A stretch of 64,000 nucleotides of DNA from contig DATJGF010000079.1 of NCBI GenBank assembly GCA_035495315.1, positions 1-64,000 on the forward strand, written 5' to 3'. The stretch's first letter is position 1; each line of letters opens with the position of its first letter. This DNA comes from DATJGF01 sp035495315 (lineage in GTDB: Bacteria > Verrucomicrobiota > Verrucomicrobiia > Limisphaerales > UBA8199). The notes beneath the pieces were generated by a model, which did not search any database, was not told the origin of the DNA, and saw nothing but the letters and a program-made list of their open reading frames with translations. The position numbers and the translations under genes were made by a program. This document shows, piece after piece, positions 1-9,500 of the stretch.

Positions 1-399
1 GTTAAGCATCGTAGGGCGACACAGGAAGACTCCAATTGCGACCCGCGCTCACGAAACACACCAACGCCCGCGAGTTCTCCCTCTCCTCCTCTGGTTCCTC
101 TGGTGGAGAGGGTCAGGGAGAGGAGGCATTTGTCATTAGCCGACCGCTAACTAACACATCGTACGGTTAAATTCCAATCGCGGACTCGAACGCACTAAAA
201 CATCGCGCGCGTTCTCCCTCTCTTCCTCTGGAGAAGAGAACAGAGGAGGGGAGGCCATACTGCCCCATCCCTACCTCCCGCCAGGTTCTGGCGCTGTGCC
301 GATTGGAAATCGGCGATACGCAGACTGGAGTGCATTCCCTATTCTTCATTCTGCTTTTATCGGACGAGGTCTTCGTCATTCGTCATTCTCCAACCACCA
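1..399. repeat. Gene-free repeat region (two degenerate copies of a CCCTCTCC/GGAGAGGG palindrome unit)
   Basis: I see no convincing gene here. Positions 75-126 and 212-256 each hold a pyrimidine-rich arm (CCCTCTCC, 79-86) answered by a purine-rich arm (GGAGAGGG, 105-112). The sequences before them are also alike (about 34-78 and 174-214), so this looks like a degenerate tandem duplication of one unit. The same palindrome type recurs at 22211-22233, 22402-22427 and 38835-38869. Positions 297-330 carry a hairpin resembling the GCCGACT-AGTCGGC core of the repeat at 3466-3602. The open frames across this stretch are repeat-derived. Confidence 0.6.
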
Positions 400-2049
400 T
401 TAATCACCCACCAAGATCTTATGGTATCTCCCCATCCAATACGGCAGCAGAAACGCCGCCCCATCATCTTCTTCCCGCCCGTCGCTGCCCCCATCCACCA
501 CAAAAGGATTCGAGTTCCAGCGCATGATCGGCCGTTCATCCGGCGGTAAAAGCTCCAGAATTTCCCGTTCTCCGGCGCGGTCAGTTCCTTTTGCCCAGGT
601 GATATCGGCTCGATCAGAATTGTTGACCGTCCATTTGATCATGTCCATCGGTGTTCTATACAGCGTCCAAACCGCACTGGCTAAATCGACCTCCGCATCG
701 GGGTTGCCGGTCAGATAAATAAACGTCCACAGCGGACACGCCTCGCGTTGAATGTTCTTCCACCATTCATCCAGCCCTCGCCTGTAGGCCCGCAACAGCG
801 CCGGATCCTGCTCATACTTAAAAACACAATAATACGGCAGCATCGCCAGTTCCTCGTCCGAATAATTGAGTTCCTGGCGGAACTCGTTCACGCGGGTAAG
901 CCAATCGGCATACTTGAAATCCCACGCCACTTTCCGATATTCCACTTCGTAACGAGGATCGCCGGTGATGTGGAACGCGGTCTTGAGAAAGCTCAATAAT
1001 TGGAGACTGTTGAGCGCGCGCTCGTCGGGTTGAGCCATCAGTCTCTCGGGAGACCACCAACCCCACGTCGTCGGTTTGCCATCCAGATCCTCCAGCGTGT
1101 AACCGTGATCCAGGATATGATCCATGATTCGTTTCGTCGTCGCGCCGATCCGTTTCTTCAACTCCGCATCCGGCAGCAAATCGTAAGCGATGCCGAACAT
1201 GAAGAAATGGCCGACGATCTCATCCGAGCTGGTGTCGCCTTTCCAGTAAAACTGGCCATCGCTGGTCCAGTGCCACTCGCCCCCTTGCGGCATTCGATCC
1301 CCTTTACGAATATACGAGCGCGCCGGGAATCCCCGTTTGCCGGCGACCTCTTCCAGAAACAGCATCGCTTCGATTGATTTCCGAGCGTTGCTTAAGGCTT
1401 GTTGGGATTTTGTGATCGCATACCGGAAGCACTCCGCCGCCGCGTAAATCGAGGTCCAGAGGCCGTCATTGTCATTATCGATCGCTCCAAAGGTCGACGT
1501 GTCTCCAGGCACACGCAAAAAGCAATCGGCCACCAGTCCATAGCGGTCATGGCGCGCGCGGATGCGCTCCTCGAACATCTCTGCCTTCGCGGCCAAGGTC
1601 ATCTTCCTCAATTCGATATGCGAAACTCCCGCCGGTGTGCGTACCCAAACGCCCCCCTCAGCGTCCGCAATAATCTGACTCACCCGATTTTCAGGAAGAT
1701 AGCGGCGTCCCGTGAAGTACTGACGCCGATCGCATTCAGCCGCAGAAAAATCCAGGCGCAAAAGACCTTGCGTTGTGCCCAGCCACGTCGCGCCGTCACT
1801 CGCCCTCGCCGCCGCCGTAATCCCACCGCTCGGTAGCGGAGCAGATTCGCTGAAGACGGCCCGCGGCACGTTCGTATCCTGTAAACTGAAAAATGTCCGG
1901 AATTTCTGCGGGTAAGGTGCGAGTCGAATTGGTTCCCCGGCGCCGGCTGTGAACATCACGAAACATGGCCAGAACCATACAGTCAGCCGACTCACTCTAG
2001 CCAAGGAGTTAAATCTCCTCACGTTTGTTGTTATTACAGAAATGTGCAC
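400..2049 (-). CDS. Secreted propeller-repeat protein with C-terminal helical domain (paralogue of 10180-12540)
   Basis: I do not recognise a named family for the whole protein (549 aa, GTG start). The N-terminus has a hydrophobic segment (TVWFWPCFVMFTAGAG) that looks like an export signal. Residues of about 75-155 hold two blades like the two-component-regulator propeller (GATWLGTTQGLLRL; GGVWVRTPAGVSHI). The remaining 390 residues are rich in predicted helices and aromatic residues, with the motifs DNDNDGLWTS, WKGDTSSDE, DLDGKPTTWGWW and YWMGRY. These recur in order in the protein at 10180-12540, so the two are paralogues; this one has far fewer propeller blades. An alpha/alpha-toroid such as those of glycoside-active enzymes is a guess from composition. 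The 47-aa frame and CsgG-like gene upstream are on the same strand. The ATG-less start is uncertain. Confidence 0.75.
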   Translation of the reverse strand: MHISVITTNVRRFNSLARVSRLTVWFWPCFVMFTAGAGEPIRLAPYPQKFRTFFSLQDTNVPRAVFSESAPLPSGGITAAARASDGATWLGTTQGLLRLDFSAAECDRRQYFTGRRYLPENRVSQIIADAEGGVWVRTPAGVSHIELRKMTLAAKAEMFEERIRARHDRYGLVADCFLRVPGDTSTFGAIDNDNDGLWTSIYAAAECFRYAITKSQQALSNARKSIEAMLFLEEVAGKRGFPARSYIRKGDRMPQGGEWHWTSDGQFYWKGDTSSDEIVGHFFMFGIAYDLLPDAELKKRIGATTKRIMDHILDHGYTLEDLDGKPTTWGWWSPERLMAQPDERALNSLQLLSFLKTAFHITGDPRYEVEYRKVAWDFKYADWLTRVNEFRQELNYSDEELAMLPYYCVFKYEQDPALLRAYRRGLDEWWKNIQREACPLWTFIYLTGNPDAEVDLASAVWTLYRTPMDMIKWTVNNSDRADITWAKGTDRAGEREILELLPPDERPIMRWNSNPFVVDGGSDGREEDDGAAFLLPYWMGRYHKILVGD

Positions 2050-2094
2050 CGCGGGATTGAACGCCGACCGGTAAAACCTGTAAAGAAAGTTTAC

Positions 2095-2238
2095 CTAGCT
2101 TCCGCTCAACCCGGTTGTTGCGCGCGCTCTGATTAACTCCAACTTTCCGCTGGGGTAGTACGCGCGAAACCGATTGCGTTTCTTGGCTGGCAGTTGACGT
2201 TCGTAGCGCGCGTAGTCATTCGCATCGCGCGTAATCAC
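2095..2238 (-). CDS. Small basic 47-aa protein, start overlapping the stop of the CsgG-like gene
   Basis: A 47-codon frame begins with a GTG whose last two bases are the first two bases of the TGA of the preceding gene (GTGA overlap at 2235-2238), the usual layout of translational coupling. The product is strongly basic and rich in Arg, Lys and Tyr, with the stretch RYERQLPAKKRNRFRAYYPS; it has no signal peptide or cysteines. I do not recognise it. It may be a real small protein or the out-of-frame tail of a longer ancestral version of the upstream protein. Support is the overlap and protein-like composition only. Confidence 0.3.
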   Translation of the reverse strand: MITRDANDYARYERQLPAKKRNRFRAYYPSGKLELIRARATTGLSGS

Positions 2239-3179
2239 CTGTTTAGTCGTGTTCCACAGGAGGTGCAAAACTTGTCGCCCGTGCTTGAAGCCTTGCCGCA
2301 GTTCGCGCAGAAAAATGCGCCAGGAGGCAACGTGGATACGGTGCTACCGCCTTCGCTCAGTCCTCTTTCTGATGCGGGTGGGTCAGCCAACTCCAACAAT
2401 CGCTTATCCAGCTGCGGCAGGAGATTACATATCGCACGATAGGTTGCCAACTGAACCAGTCGGCTTTGATGATCGCCGCAATTACCGGAAGTCGACGGAT
2501 TGCCATCGTTATTTCCGTTTTGACCGTCGTCCTTGCCATAAACCAATGCCCCAAGCGCCAGGCTAATGGCTTTCGCGGTATTTGTCCTTGTTTCTTCACC
2601 AATATCTTCGGCAAGAACGATGTCGCTTTTCGTATCGATGATCTCCACCGAAACCGCGCATCGCACGCTTAGCTGAACCTTGTCACTGGACCAATTGATG
2701 TTCGTCGACAGATCCGCGACTTGGGATGCGATTACCGCATCTTTGCCCTTGAAAAGAGTCCCAAAGGCCTGGGTGACCCGGCCAGGATCGATTGTGGCCT
2801 TGCCCCCAATCTGCCTGATCGTCAATTCCGTCAACCGCACGACGCATCGACAACGCGCCTGTTTGCCGTGGGTGAGCGTGAACCGGTCTGATGCATTTAA
2901 CAGGTGTGCGATCGACGGAACCAGCATAGTGGTCACCTCCGGTCCTCCGAGTTTTCCAGCCTGTGTCGAGCTGAACTCAATCTCCGGTTGGCTGATGGTC
3001 GGTCGGTTAGTCAATAAGGATGGCCTGGGAGGAAAATCCAGTTGCAAGCGCTCGACGGTTCCGGGCGGGCCGGCCCCAAAAGACTGCAGCAGCAGAAACA
3101 CGTTTATAAGAACCGCAAGCCGCCCTTGGGTTATCCAGGCTAGCGTGCGCGAATTAATTGTGGAATTTTTCATAAGCAT
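2235..3179 (-). CDS. Secreted CsgG-like protein with C-terminal double-CxxC zinc ribbon
   Basis: The 314-aa product has an N-terminal signal-like segment (LAVLINVFLLLQSFGAG). The central region (about residues 70-215) resembles the CsgG/curli-assembly-type fold: it speaks of conversion of a repeated alpha/beta domain with the pattern VRLTELTI, then a stretch on NWSSDKVQLSVRCAVSVEI and ending in ISLALGALVYG. The last 25 residues form a zinc ribbon, CANCG...CTSCG, which is usually cytoplasmic and is odd after a signal peptide. The CsgG link rests on pattern resemblance and is not firm. ATG codons at 3179 and 3173 are both possible starts; I chose the first. No neighbour suggests a curli system. 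A 47-aa frame overlaps its stop. Confidence 0.6.
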   Translation of the reverse strand: MLMKNSTINSRTLAWITQGRLAVLINVFLLLQSFGAGPPGTVERLQLDFPPRPSLLTNRPTISQPEIEFSSTQAGKLGGPEVTTMLVPSIAHLLNASDRFTLTHGKQARCRCVVRLTELTIRQIGGKATIDPGRVTQAFGTLFKGKDAVIASQVADLSTNINWSSDKVQLSVRCAVSVEIIDTKSDIVLAEDIGEETRTNTAKAISLALGALVYGKDDGQNGNNDGNPSTSGNCGDHQSRLVQLATYRAICNLLPQLDKRLLELADPPASERGLSEGGSTVSTLPPGAFFCANCGKASSTGDKFCTSCGTRLNR

Positions 3180-3669
3180 TCTGGTTTGTTTTTGGTGAAA
3201 TCAACTGATTGCACGTCAGGCATTGGGCAAAACACCTGCTGCTCTCGTTTTAGCTACGGATTGCCGAGATTGCATTCATAAGGATTAGCAGTGGAATTCT
3301 GTTGCTTGTTATTTGCTTCGTTTTCGAAGCGGGCCTCACTCTCTAATACGTAACCAGGTGCACTAATCTTCCAATAATTCTGAAACTTGGCAGACCTTAC
3401 TGGCTAAGCACGCTTTCAGATGGCGCCCCCTGAGGTAGCACCAGTTAAGTCAGCGCAAACTCAAGGTAGCGCGGAGTTTCACTCTGCTGTACCGCCGACT
3501 TTCAGTCGGCATGTTGCATGGCACGTTCAGCATTGCAGAATGGAATTCGGGCTGGAGCAGAGTGTAACTCTGCGGTACGGCAGAGTAAAACTCTGCGCTA
3601 CGAGCGAAGGGCATTGACAACGCCACCTATTTATTCGTGAACTAGACTCGCTAGCACAACTTTTCCAAC
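3180..3669. other. Intergenic region with a long imperfect palindrome (family C, 3466-3602)
   Basis: This 490-bp stretch separates two divergent genes and should hold both promoters, though I could not pick a clear -10/-35 pair. Bases 3466-3492 and 3575-3602 form long arms that pair with a few mismatches (GTAGCGCGGAGTTTCACTCT against AGAGTAAAACTCTGCGCTAC). Inside is a small hairpin, GCCGACTTTCAGTCGGC. A second copy of the left part lies at 22109-22152 inside the DUF1501 frame. The 65-codon frame across it is repeat-derived, not a gene. Confidence 0.6.
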
Positions 3670-5061
3670 ATGGATGCAGAAAGACCATCCGCTGCTTCCG
3701 GCCCGCGCCTCAAACGGGCCCTCGGCCTTCCCGCGCTTTTACTTTACGGCATTATTCTGATTCAGCCGACCGCGCCGATGCCCCTCTATGGCGCCGCGGC
3801 CGTCACTGCCAAGGGCCACGTGGTGACGATCGTGCTGGTCGGCATGGTGGCGATGCTGTTCACGGCGGTCGGCTACGGCCGGATGGCGAATGCCTATCCC
3901 AGCGCCGGGTCGGCTTACACTTACGTCAGTCGCGAGATCCATCCGGCCACTGGGTATCTCGTCGGGTGGGGCATGATTTTCGATTACGTGATGAACCCGA
4001 TCATCTGCGTGATCTGGTGCAGCGAGGCGGCGCGCAACATTTACCCGCTCCCATTCTGGATCTATGCGGTGTTCTTTACCGCCCTGTTCACGGGGATGAA
4101 CCTGCGCGGGATCGAAGCCAGCAGCCGGACCAACGCGATCGTCGCCGTCGGCCTGGGTATAGTCATCGTCCTTTTCCTCGCCGCCGTTGTTCGTTACCTC
4201 TGGTTTCATCCGCCGGACGGTCTGCCCGGATGGACCCAGCCCTTTTATGATCCCAAAACGTTCAGCTTGCGCACCGTCTCCGGCGGCGCGGCACTGGCGG
4301 TGCTGACCTACATCGGGTTCGATGGCATCTCCACCCTTTCTGAAGAAGTGCACAATCCGCGCCGCAATATCCTGCTGGCAACCGTGCTGGTCTGCCTGGT
4401 CACGGGAATCCTGGCTTCAATCCAGGTGTACGCCGCGCAACTGGTCTGGCCCGAAACGACTTTTACCAAAGTAGAGACTGCGTTTGCCGAAGTTGCCGGC
4501 AAAGCCGGAGGTTTGTGGTTGTTTCATACGGTCAATCTGGCTTTGCTCATCGCCAGTATCGGGTCGGGCTCCGGGGCGCATTTGGGGGCGGGTCGGCTGC
4601 TCTATGGAATGGGCCGTGATAACGCGATTCCGCGGGGTTTCTTTGCCGCGATCAACCCGCGCACGAGGATCCCCAGCAACAACATCATTCTGGTGGGCGT
4701 CCTCACTCTCATCGGCGCGTTCGCAGTGACCTACGACCTGGGCGCTGAGATGCTGAATTTTGGCGCACTCATTGCATTCATGGGAGTTAACGTCTCTTCG
4801 TTCGTCCGCTACTTCGTTCGGGCAGATCGCAAGAGCTTTTGGAGTTTTATCGTCCCGATGATGGGTTTTCTGATCTGCTTATACCTTTGGCTGAGTTTGG
4901 GAAAAACGGCCAAGACGGCCGGACTAATTTGGCTTGGCGCCGGTGTGCTATATGGTGCGTGGCGCACCTCATGGTTCCGTAAACCGCTCGACTTCGGCCG
5001 CATCGAAGACAGCGACGAGTCGACAGGACCTGTCGCAACCGAACCTTCGCTGCGCGATTGA
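3670..5061 (+). CDS. APC-superfamily amino acid/polyamine permease
   Basis: The 463-aa product is an integral inner-membrane transporter of the amino acid-polyamine-organocation superfamily with about 12 hydrophobic segments. The first helix carries the typical start (PALLLYGIILIQPTAPM), followed by AVGYGRMANAYPSAGSAYTY, which matches the conserved loop of this family, and by TYIGFDGISTLSEEVHNPRR, its consensus region after TM6. The early IQPTAPMPLYG motif resembles putrescine importers, but substrate cannot be read from sequence with confidence. The gene ends 26 bp before the DegT-type aminotransferase and the two probably share a transcript, so import of an amino compound for the aminotransferase is possible. 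The C-terminus is a short polar tail. Confidence 0.88.
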   Translation: MDAERPSAASGPRLKRALGLPALLLYGIILIQPTAPMPLYGAAAVTAKGHVVTIVLVGMVAMLFTAVGYGRMANAYPSAGSAYTYVSREIHPATGYLVGWGMIFDYVMNPIICVIWCSEAARNIYPLPFWIYAVFFTALFTGMNLRGIEASSRTNAIVAVGLGIVIVLFLAAVVRYLWFHPPDGLPGWTQPFYDPKTFSLRTVSGGAALAVLTYIGFDGISTLSEEVHNPRRNILLATVLVCLVTGILASIQVYAAQLVWPETTFTKVETAFAEVAGKAGGLWLFHTVNLALLIASIGSGSGAHLGAGRLLYGMGRDNAIPRGFFAAINPRTRIPSNNIILVGVLTLIGAFAVTYDLGAEMLNFGALIAFMGVNVSSFVRYFVRADRKSFWSFIVPMMGFLICLYLWLSLGKTAKTAGLIWLGAGVLYGAWRTSWFRKPLDFGRIEDSDESTGPVATEPSLRD

Positions 5062-5087
5062 CTTTTAAAACCTAACCCAAAAGCACT

Positions 5088-6401
5088 ATGGCTAAACTCG
5101 CTATTCTCGGTGGCGAACCCGTTCGCAAAAAGCCGTTCTCTCCCTGGCCGCAATACTCCCGCGCGGACCTGGAACGCATCGTCAAAGTCGTCGAGAGCCG
5201 GCATTGGGGCGGCTTCCCCGTCCCCAGCAAATACAATGGCGAATTTGCGGAGCGTTTTGCGCAGTTGCACGGCGCCAAATACGGGCTGTGCCTCGCGAAT
5301 GGCACCGTGGCTCTTTTTGCCGCAGTCCAGGCGCTCGGTCTCAAATTCGGTGATGAGATCATCGTGCCCGCTTATACTTGGGATGGCACCGCCATTGCCG
5401 TGTTGCAGGCCGGCTGTGTTCCCGTGTTCGTCGATGTGGATCCCGACACCTATTGCCTCGAGCCAAAGGCTGTGCGCGCTGCCATGACCCCGCGCACCCG
5501 GGCCATCATGCCGGTTCACATCGCGATGCGATTTGCCGATATGGATGCGCTGCTGGCGATCGCGCGCGAGCACAAACTGCTGATCATTGAGGACTGTGCC
5601 CACGCGCATGGCGGCAAGTTCCAGGGCCGGGGAGCTGGGGCTGCCGGAGATGCCGGATGTTTCAGTTTCCAGGAAAGCAAGCTTATGACCGCCGGCGAGG
5701 GCGGGATTGTGCTGACCAACCGGCTCGATTGTTACGAAGCGCTGCAGTCCATCATCAACTGCGGGCGGCCGAGCATTACCGATAAATACGAACGCAAGGT
5801 GCTCGGTGCCAACTACCGCATGACTGAACTGCAGGCCTGCTTGTTAATCGGCCAGTTGGACATGTGGCCGGAACTATGCGAAAAGCGGACTCGGCATGCC
5901 GCGCTGCTGAGCAAGGCACTGAGTGCGTTGCCGCACGTGCGCGCCTTGCCGCCGCAGCCGGGGCTGGAACGCGAGACGATCTACAACTATGTATTCCAAT
6001 ATCGCCCGAGCGGCCCCGCGCCAAGTCGCGATCTTTTTGTGGCGGCTCTCGACGCCGAAGGTGTGCCGAGCGACGGCCGATTCTACGAGCCGGTGTATCA
6101 CAGTGACTTGTTTTATGCGACCCCGGAGAATTGTCCGCAGCTGGTGGTCAACCGGGAACAGCCGATGGACTACTCCAAGTGCAAGTGCGCCGTGTCCGAA
6201 CGCGCTGCCTATGACGAGTCGGTCTGGCTGCCGCAGTTTCTGTTGATCGGCGATGAAGCGGATGTGCAGGATATCGCTCGGGCGGTAGAGAAGGTGGTCT
6301 CGCATTTGGGCGAGTTGTCCAAGGCCGATCCCAAACTCGCGGGGCTCAAGGCGTGCAGCCGCGCCTTGCGCGCCAAAATGGAACGGATGAAGAACTACTG
6401 A
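5088..6401 (+). CDS. DegT/DnrJ/EryC1/StrS-family PLP aminotransferase
   Basis: The 437-aa product is a fold-type I pyridoxal-phosphate enzyme of the sugar aminotransferase/dehydratase family. Conserved parts in order: the N-terminal LAILGGEPVR, LANGTVALFAAVQALG (cofactor phosphate region), EIIVPAYTWDGTAIAVLQ, VFVDVDPDTYCLEP, IIEDCAHAHGG with the Asp that contacts the pyridine nitrogen, and SFQESKLMTAGEGG with the Schiff-base lysine near residue 200. The catalytic lysine is present, so this is probably an aminotransferase and not a lysine-lacking dehydratase. Family members usually act on keto-sugars in cell-surface glycan or aminoglycoside synthesis; the substrate here is unknown, and no sugar-nucleotide genes lie nearby. 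It follows the permease closely. Confidence 0.9.
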   Translation: MAKLAILGGEPVRKKPFSPWPQYSRADLERIVKVVESRHWGGFPVPSKYNGEFAERFAQLHGAKYGLCLANGTVALFAAVQALGLKFGDEIIVPAYTWDGTAIAVLQAGCVPVFVDVDPDTYCLEPKAVRAAMTPRTRAIMPVHIAMRFADMDALLAIAREHKLLIIEDCAHAHGGKFQGRGAGAAGDAGCFSFQESKLMTAGEGGIVLTNRLDCYEALQSIINCGRPSITDKYERKVLGANYRMTELQACLLIGQLDMWPELCEKRTRHAALLSKALSALPHVRALPPQPGLERETIYNYVFQYRPSGPAPSRDLFVAALDAEGVPSDGRFYEPVYHSDLFYATPENCPQLVVNREQPMDYSKCKCAVSERAAYDESVWLPQFLLIGDEADVQDIARAVEKVVSHLGELSKADPKLAGLKACSRALRAKMERMKNY

Positions 6402-6490
6402 GTTGCGAGGAAAGCGCGAACATAGAACAGCGAGCAGGGTGTAATTCACGGCCGACCAGTTCCAATGAAATATGGCTGCAATAAAGCCCC

Positions 6491-6571
6491 TTTAAACCGC
6501 AGAGACGCGATGACCGCAGACAAAACCATTTTGCAGAAAACTCTGCGGTCATCGCGTCTCTGCGGTTTAAA
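6491..6571. repeat. Palindromic repeat family A, copy 1 (30-bp perfect arms)
   Basis: Bases 6491-6520 and 6542-6571 are perfect inverted repeats of 30 bp around a 21-bp loop. The outer core, AACCGCAGAGACGCGA, is shared with copies at 18708-18783 and 27895-27997. This copy contains the ATG at 6510 that probably begins the GH2 gene. It carries no coding capacity for a transposase, so it is either a REP/MITE-like element mobilised in trans or a structured RNA element. Confidence 0.9.
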
Positions 6572-9500
6572 ATCGCACCCTTTTGGCTTTCGGCTGTCTT
6601 TCCTTTACCTGCTGTTTGTCCCGCACGCGGTTTTCGGTGCAGCGGAAAGTTGGACCATCCGCGTCGAAGAGCCCACCGGTCTTTACCCGCGGACCAACGA
6701 AGTCGTTGCGGTCCCATACGAAAGAATCGGCGGCAAGCGCGACGCCTGGCAGGTGGCTGATCAAAAGGGAAGGGAACTTCCCTGGCAAGCGAGTGAAGAT
6801 GCGCTTCTTTTTGCAGCTACTCTGATACCCGGTGAATTGCCTAATTATCGCATTAAGTCGCTATCCGAAACCCGGACCAACTTCGCCAATGGCATTCTGT
6901 TCCGCTCGATCGGCCTTAACCGGATCGAGCTGGGGAACCGGTTTTTTCGCGTCCTGATTGAAAAGCAGGCCGCCGCTGTAGTTGAGGCATATAATCTCAG
7001 TGCCGAGTCCCATCGCATTTTGAATTTGGTCGAGACCACGCCGGAAGATCCGGCTGCGCTCAAGGACGATATTCATGCGGCCGAAACGATGGGAATTAAG
7101 CCGGTTCCCGGCGTGCCAGAAGGCAACACCGGGTGGACTACATTCGGAGGCACTGGCCCGATAACAAGAGTTCAGTTTCTCGAGACCGGCCCCTTGCGTG
7201 CGCGCGTAATCCTGGAGCGCACGAATGAAACCTGGGAATTGACCTGGACCGCCGACAGCCGCGCTCTGGTTTGGCGCGCTCCCAAAGGTTTCCGCTTCAC
7301 GGCCATCTCGGCGTCGCCCTATTTGCCGTTCGACCGTTGTGTGGGTGGTTCCGAATATGAATGGCCGAATGGACCGGATGACGCGGAACCGCCCGACCAC
7401 GAAATTGCGCCAAGGCAATGGTCCAAGTTACCCGGCGGTCATGTCGTTTACTACAACAACGCCGAGAATTACGGCGCGTTAGGTTTTGTGGCGCTCGATA
7501 CGAACCTGACCTGGACCGGCGTTGGCTCGCGCCGGTTCATCGCGCAATTACCCGATGGCGGGCCGCAATCTTCCGCCTCAACTCAAATCGCAATTACGTT
7601 CCCGCAATGGAGCGGGTCCAACACCGTTCTGCAGGCTCGGCGTGAGTATCGAGTACTCCAGCAAGCGCTGTTAATTTCTGTTCAATCAGCGCGCGGCGAG
7701 ACTTCCGGTGTAGCGGCAGGCGTCCCGCCTGCCGTAGAGGGCGGCATCTTGCCGCCCGGGTCGAGCGCCGAGAATTCACCACCTGTGATTCCGCCGGGCG
7801 AGACGACCGGCGCTACGGCAGGCGAGACGCCTGCCGCTACCAGCGTTTCCCTCAATGGCGAATGGGAATTGGCCTGGTGCGATAAGGGCAACGGTCCTCC
7901 CACGAACGGCTGGCGCCTCGTCAAGGTGCCTGGCACTGCGCACACCCAATGGTTGGAGTCCTCAAAGATTTACAGCTCCGATGCAATCTGGATCAGCTAC
8001 AAAGAATGGTGGTATCGACGCCAATTTCTTGTGCCGGAAACTTTCGCGGACAAACGGCTGCGACTACAGTTCGAGGCCACCGATTATTATGCCGATGTCT
8101 GGTTTAACGGCACGCCGCTCGGCCGGCACGAGGGCTACATCGATCCTTACGAATACGACGTCACTTCTGCAGCGCGAATCGGCGTGACCAATGAGCTGCT
8201 GGTCCGCACCTGGACGCCGGTCGATTATTACTGGAAACATCGCCCCTACACGGTAAAAGGCGCGTACGGAGCGGTAGATCAAAAGCCGGATGACATCACG
8301 CCGGTCGGTATCACGCGCTCGGTGCGGTTGGTGACTTCACAGCAAATGATTATTAAAGACGTTGCCATCGACACACGATTGGCCGGCGACAACAAGGCAG
8401 AGGTGCAAATCGATGTTGAACTGGATGGCCAATTCGCCCCGGGCTGCAGCATCAAATCGACGCTATTGCCTCGGAATTTTGATTCGAAACAGAACTTTCT
8501 TGCCCATGTCGCCGTTAATGGCAACACCGCGACGATTGTTATGCCGGTGGAAAACCCGCAGCTCTGGTGGACCTGGGACCATGGCAAGCCAAACCTCTAC
8601 ACGCTGGACATAAAGCTGCTCGACGAAACCGGCCGTCCCATCGATGGCCGCCGTCTGGCGGTCGGCATTCGCGAAATCGAACGCATCGGTTGGACCTGGT
8701 ATCTGAATCGGCGCCGGATGTTCATTCGAGGCACGAATTATTATTACCACCTTTATCTCTCCGAAATGAATCGTGCCGCCTACGAGCGGGATTTGGCCCT
8801 GATGCTTCAGATGAACGTCAACCTCATCCGACTCCATTGCCACTTCTCGAATCCGGAATTCTATGACGTCGCAGACGAACTCGGGGTGTTGGTCTGGCAG
8901 GATTATCTGGAAGCCTGGTACCCGGAAGATCACGCCTTCTCCCTCCATGCCGCCGCGCTCTATGATCCGCTGATTCGTTATGTGCGCAACCACCCCTGCG
9001 TGGCCTCCTGGACCACGTGCGACGAGGAGAGCCTGGAAAATTATCGCGACCTGACCAAGCACCTTGCTCCACGACCTGCGCTGCTGGATCCCCAGCGTCG
9101 CGCCATTGTCCGCTCGACCGGCCGCTTTGGCGACGCCCACGTTTATCACGGCTGGTACGACGGCTCAGTTTGGGATTATACAAACATGACCGAGCCTTTC
9201 GTCTCCGAACTCGGGGCAACGTGTCTTCCCAATTATCCAACGTTGGTGAAGTTTATGCCCGATGCCTGGCCGATTCGCGATCACGCGCAGGAATGGTTTT
9301 TCCGCCGGCTACAAATCCCGGAGGCGATGCGGGCCTGGGGCGAACCCGGTGACCTGAGCCTGAAAGAATATATCCCGCGCACGCAGGCCTATGTTTCGCG
9401 TCTGTTTCAAATCGCGCTCGAACGCAGTCGACGTCTGAAGTACAACCCCGCCGGCGGCATTTGCCATTTTCACGCAATCGACATCTGGCCTTCTGTCACC

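Noticed and set aside
3420..3617. Short frame of 65 codons in an intergenic repeat
   Set aside because: Its sequence is repeat family C, whose copy appears also inside the DUF1501 frame.
4809..5609. Antisense frame of 266 codons across the permease and aminotransferase genes
   Set aside because: It overlaps two well-supported genes and has low-complexity composition typical of a GC-rich shadow.
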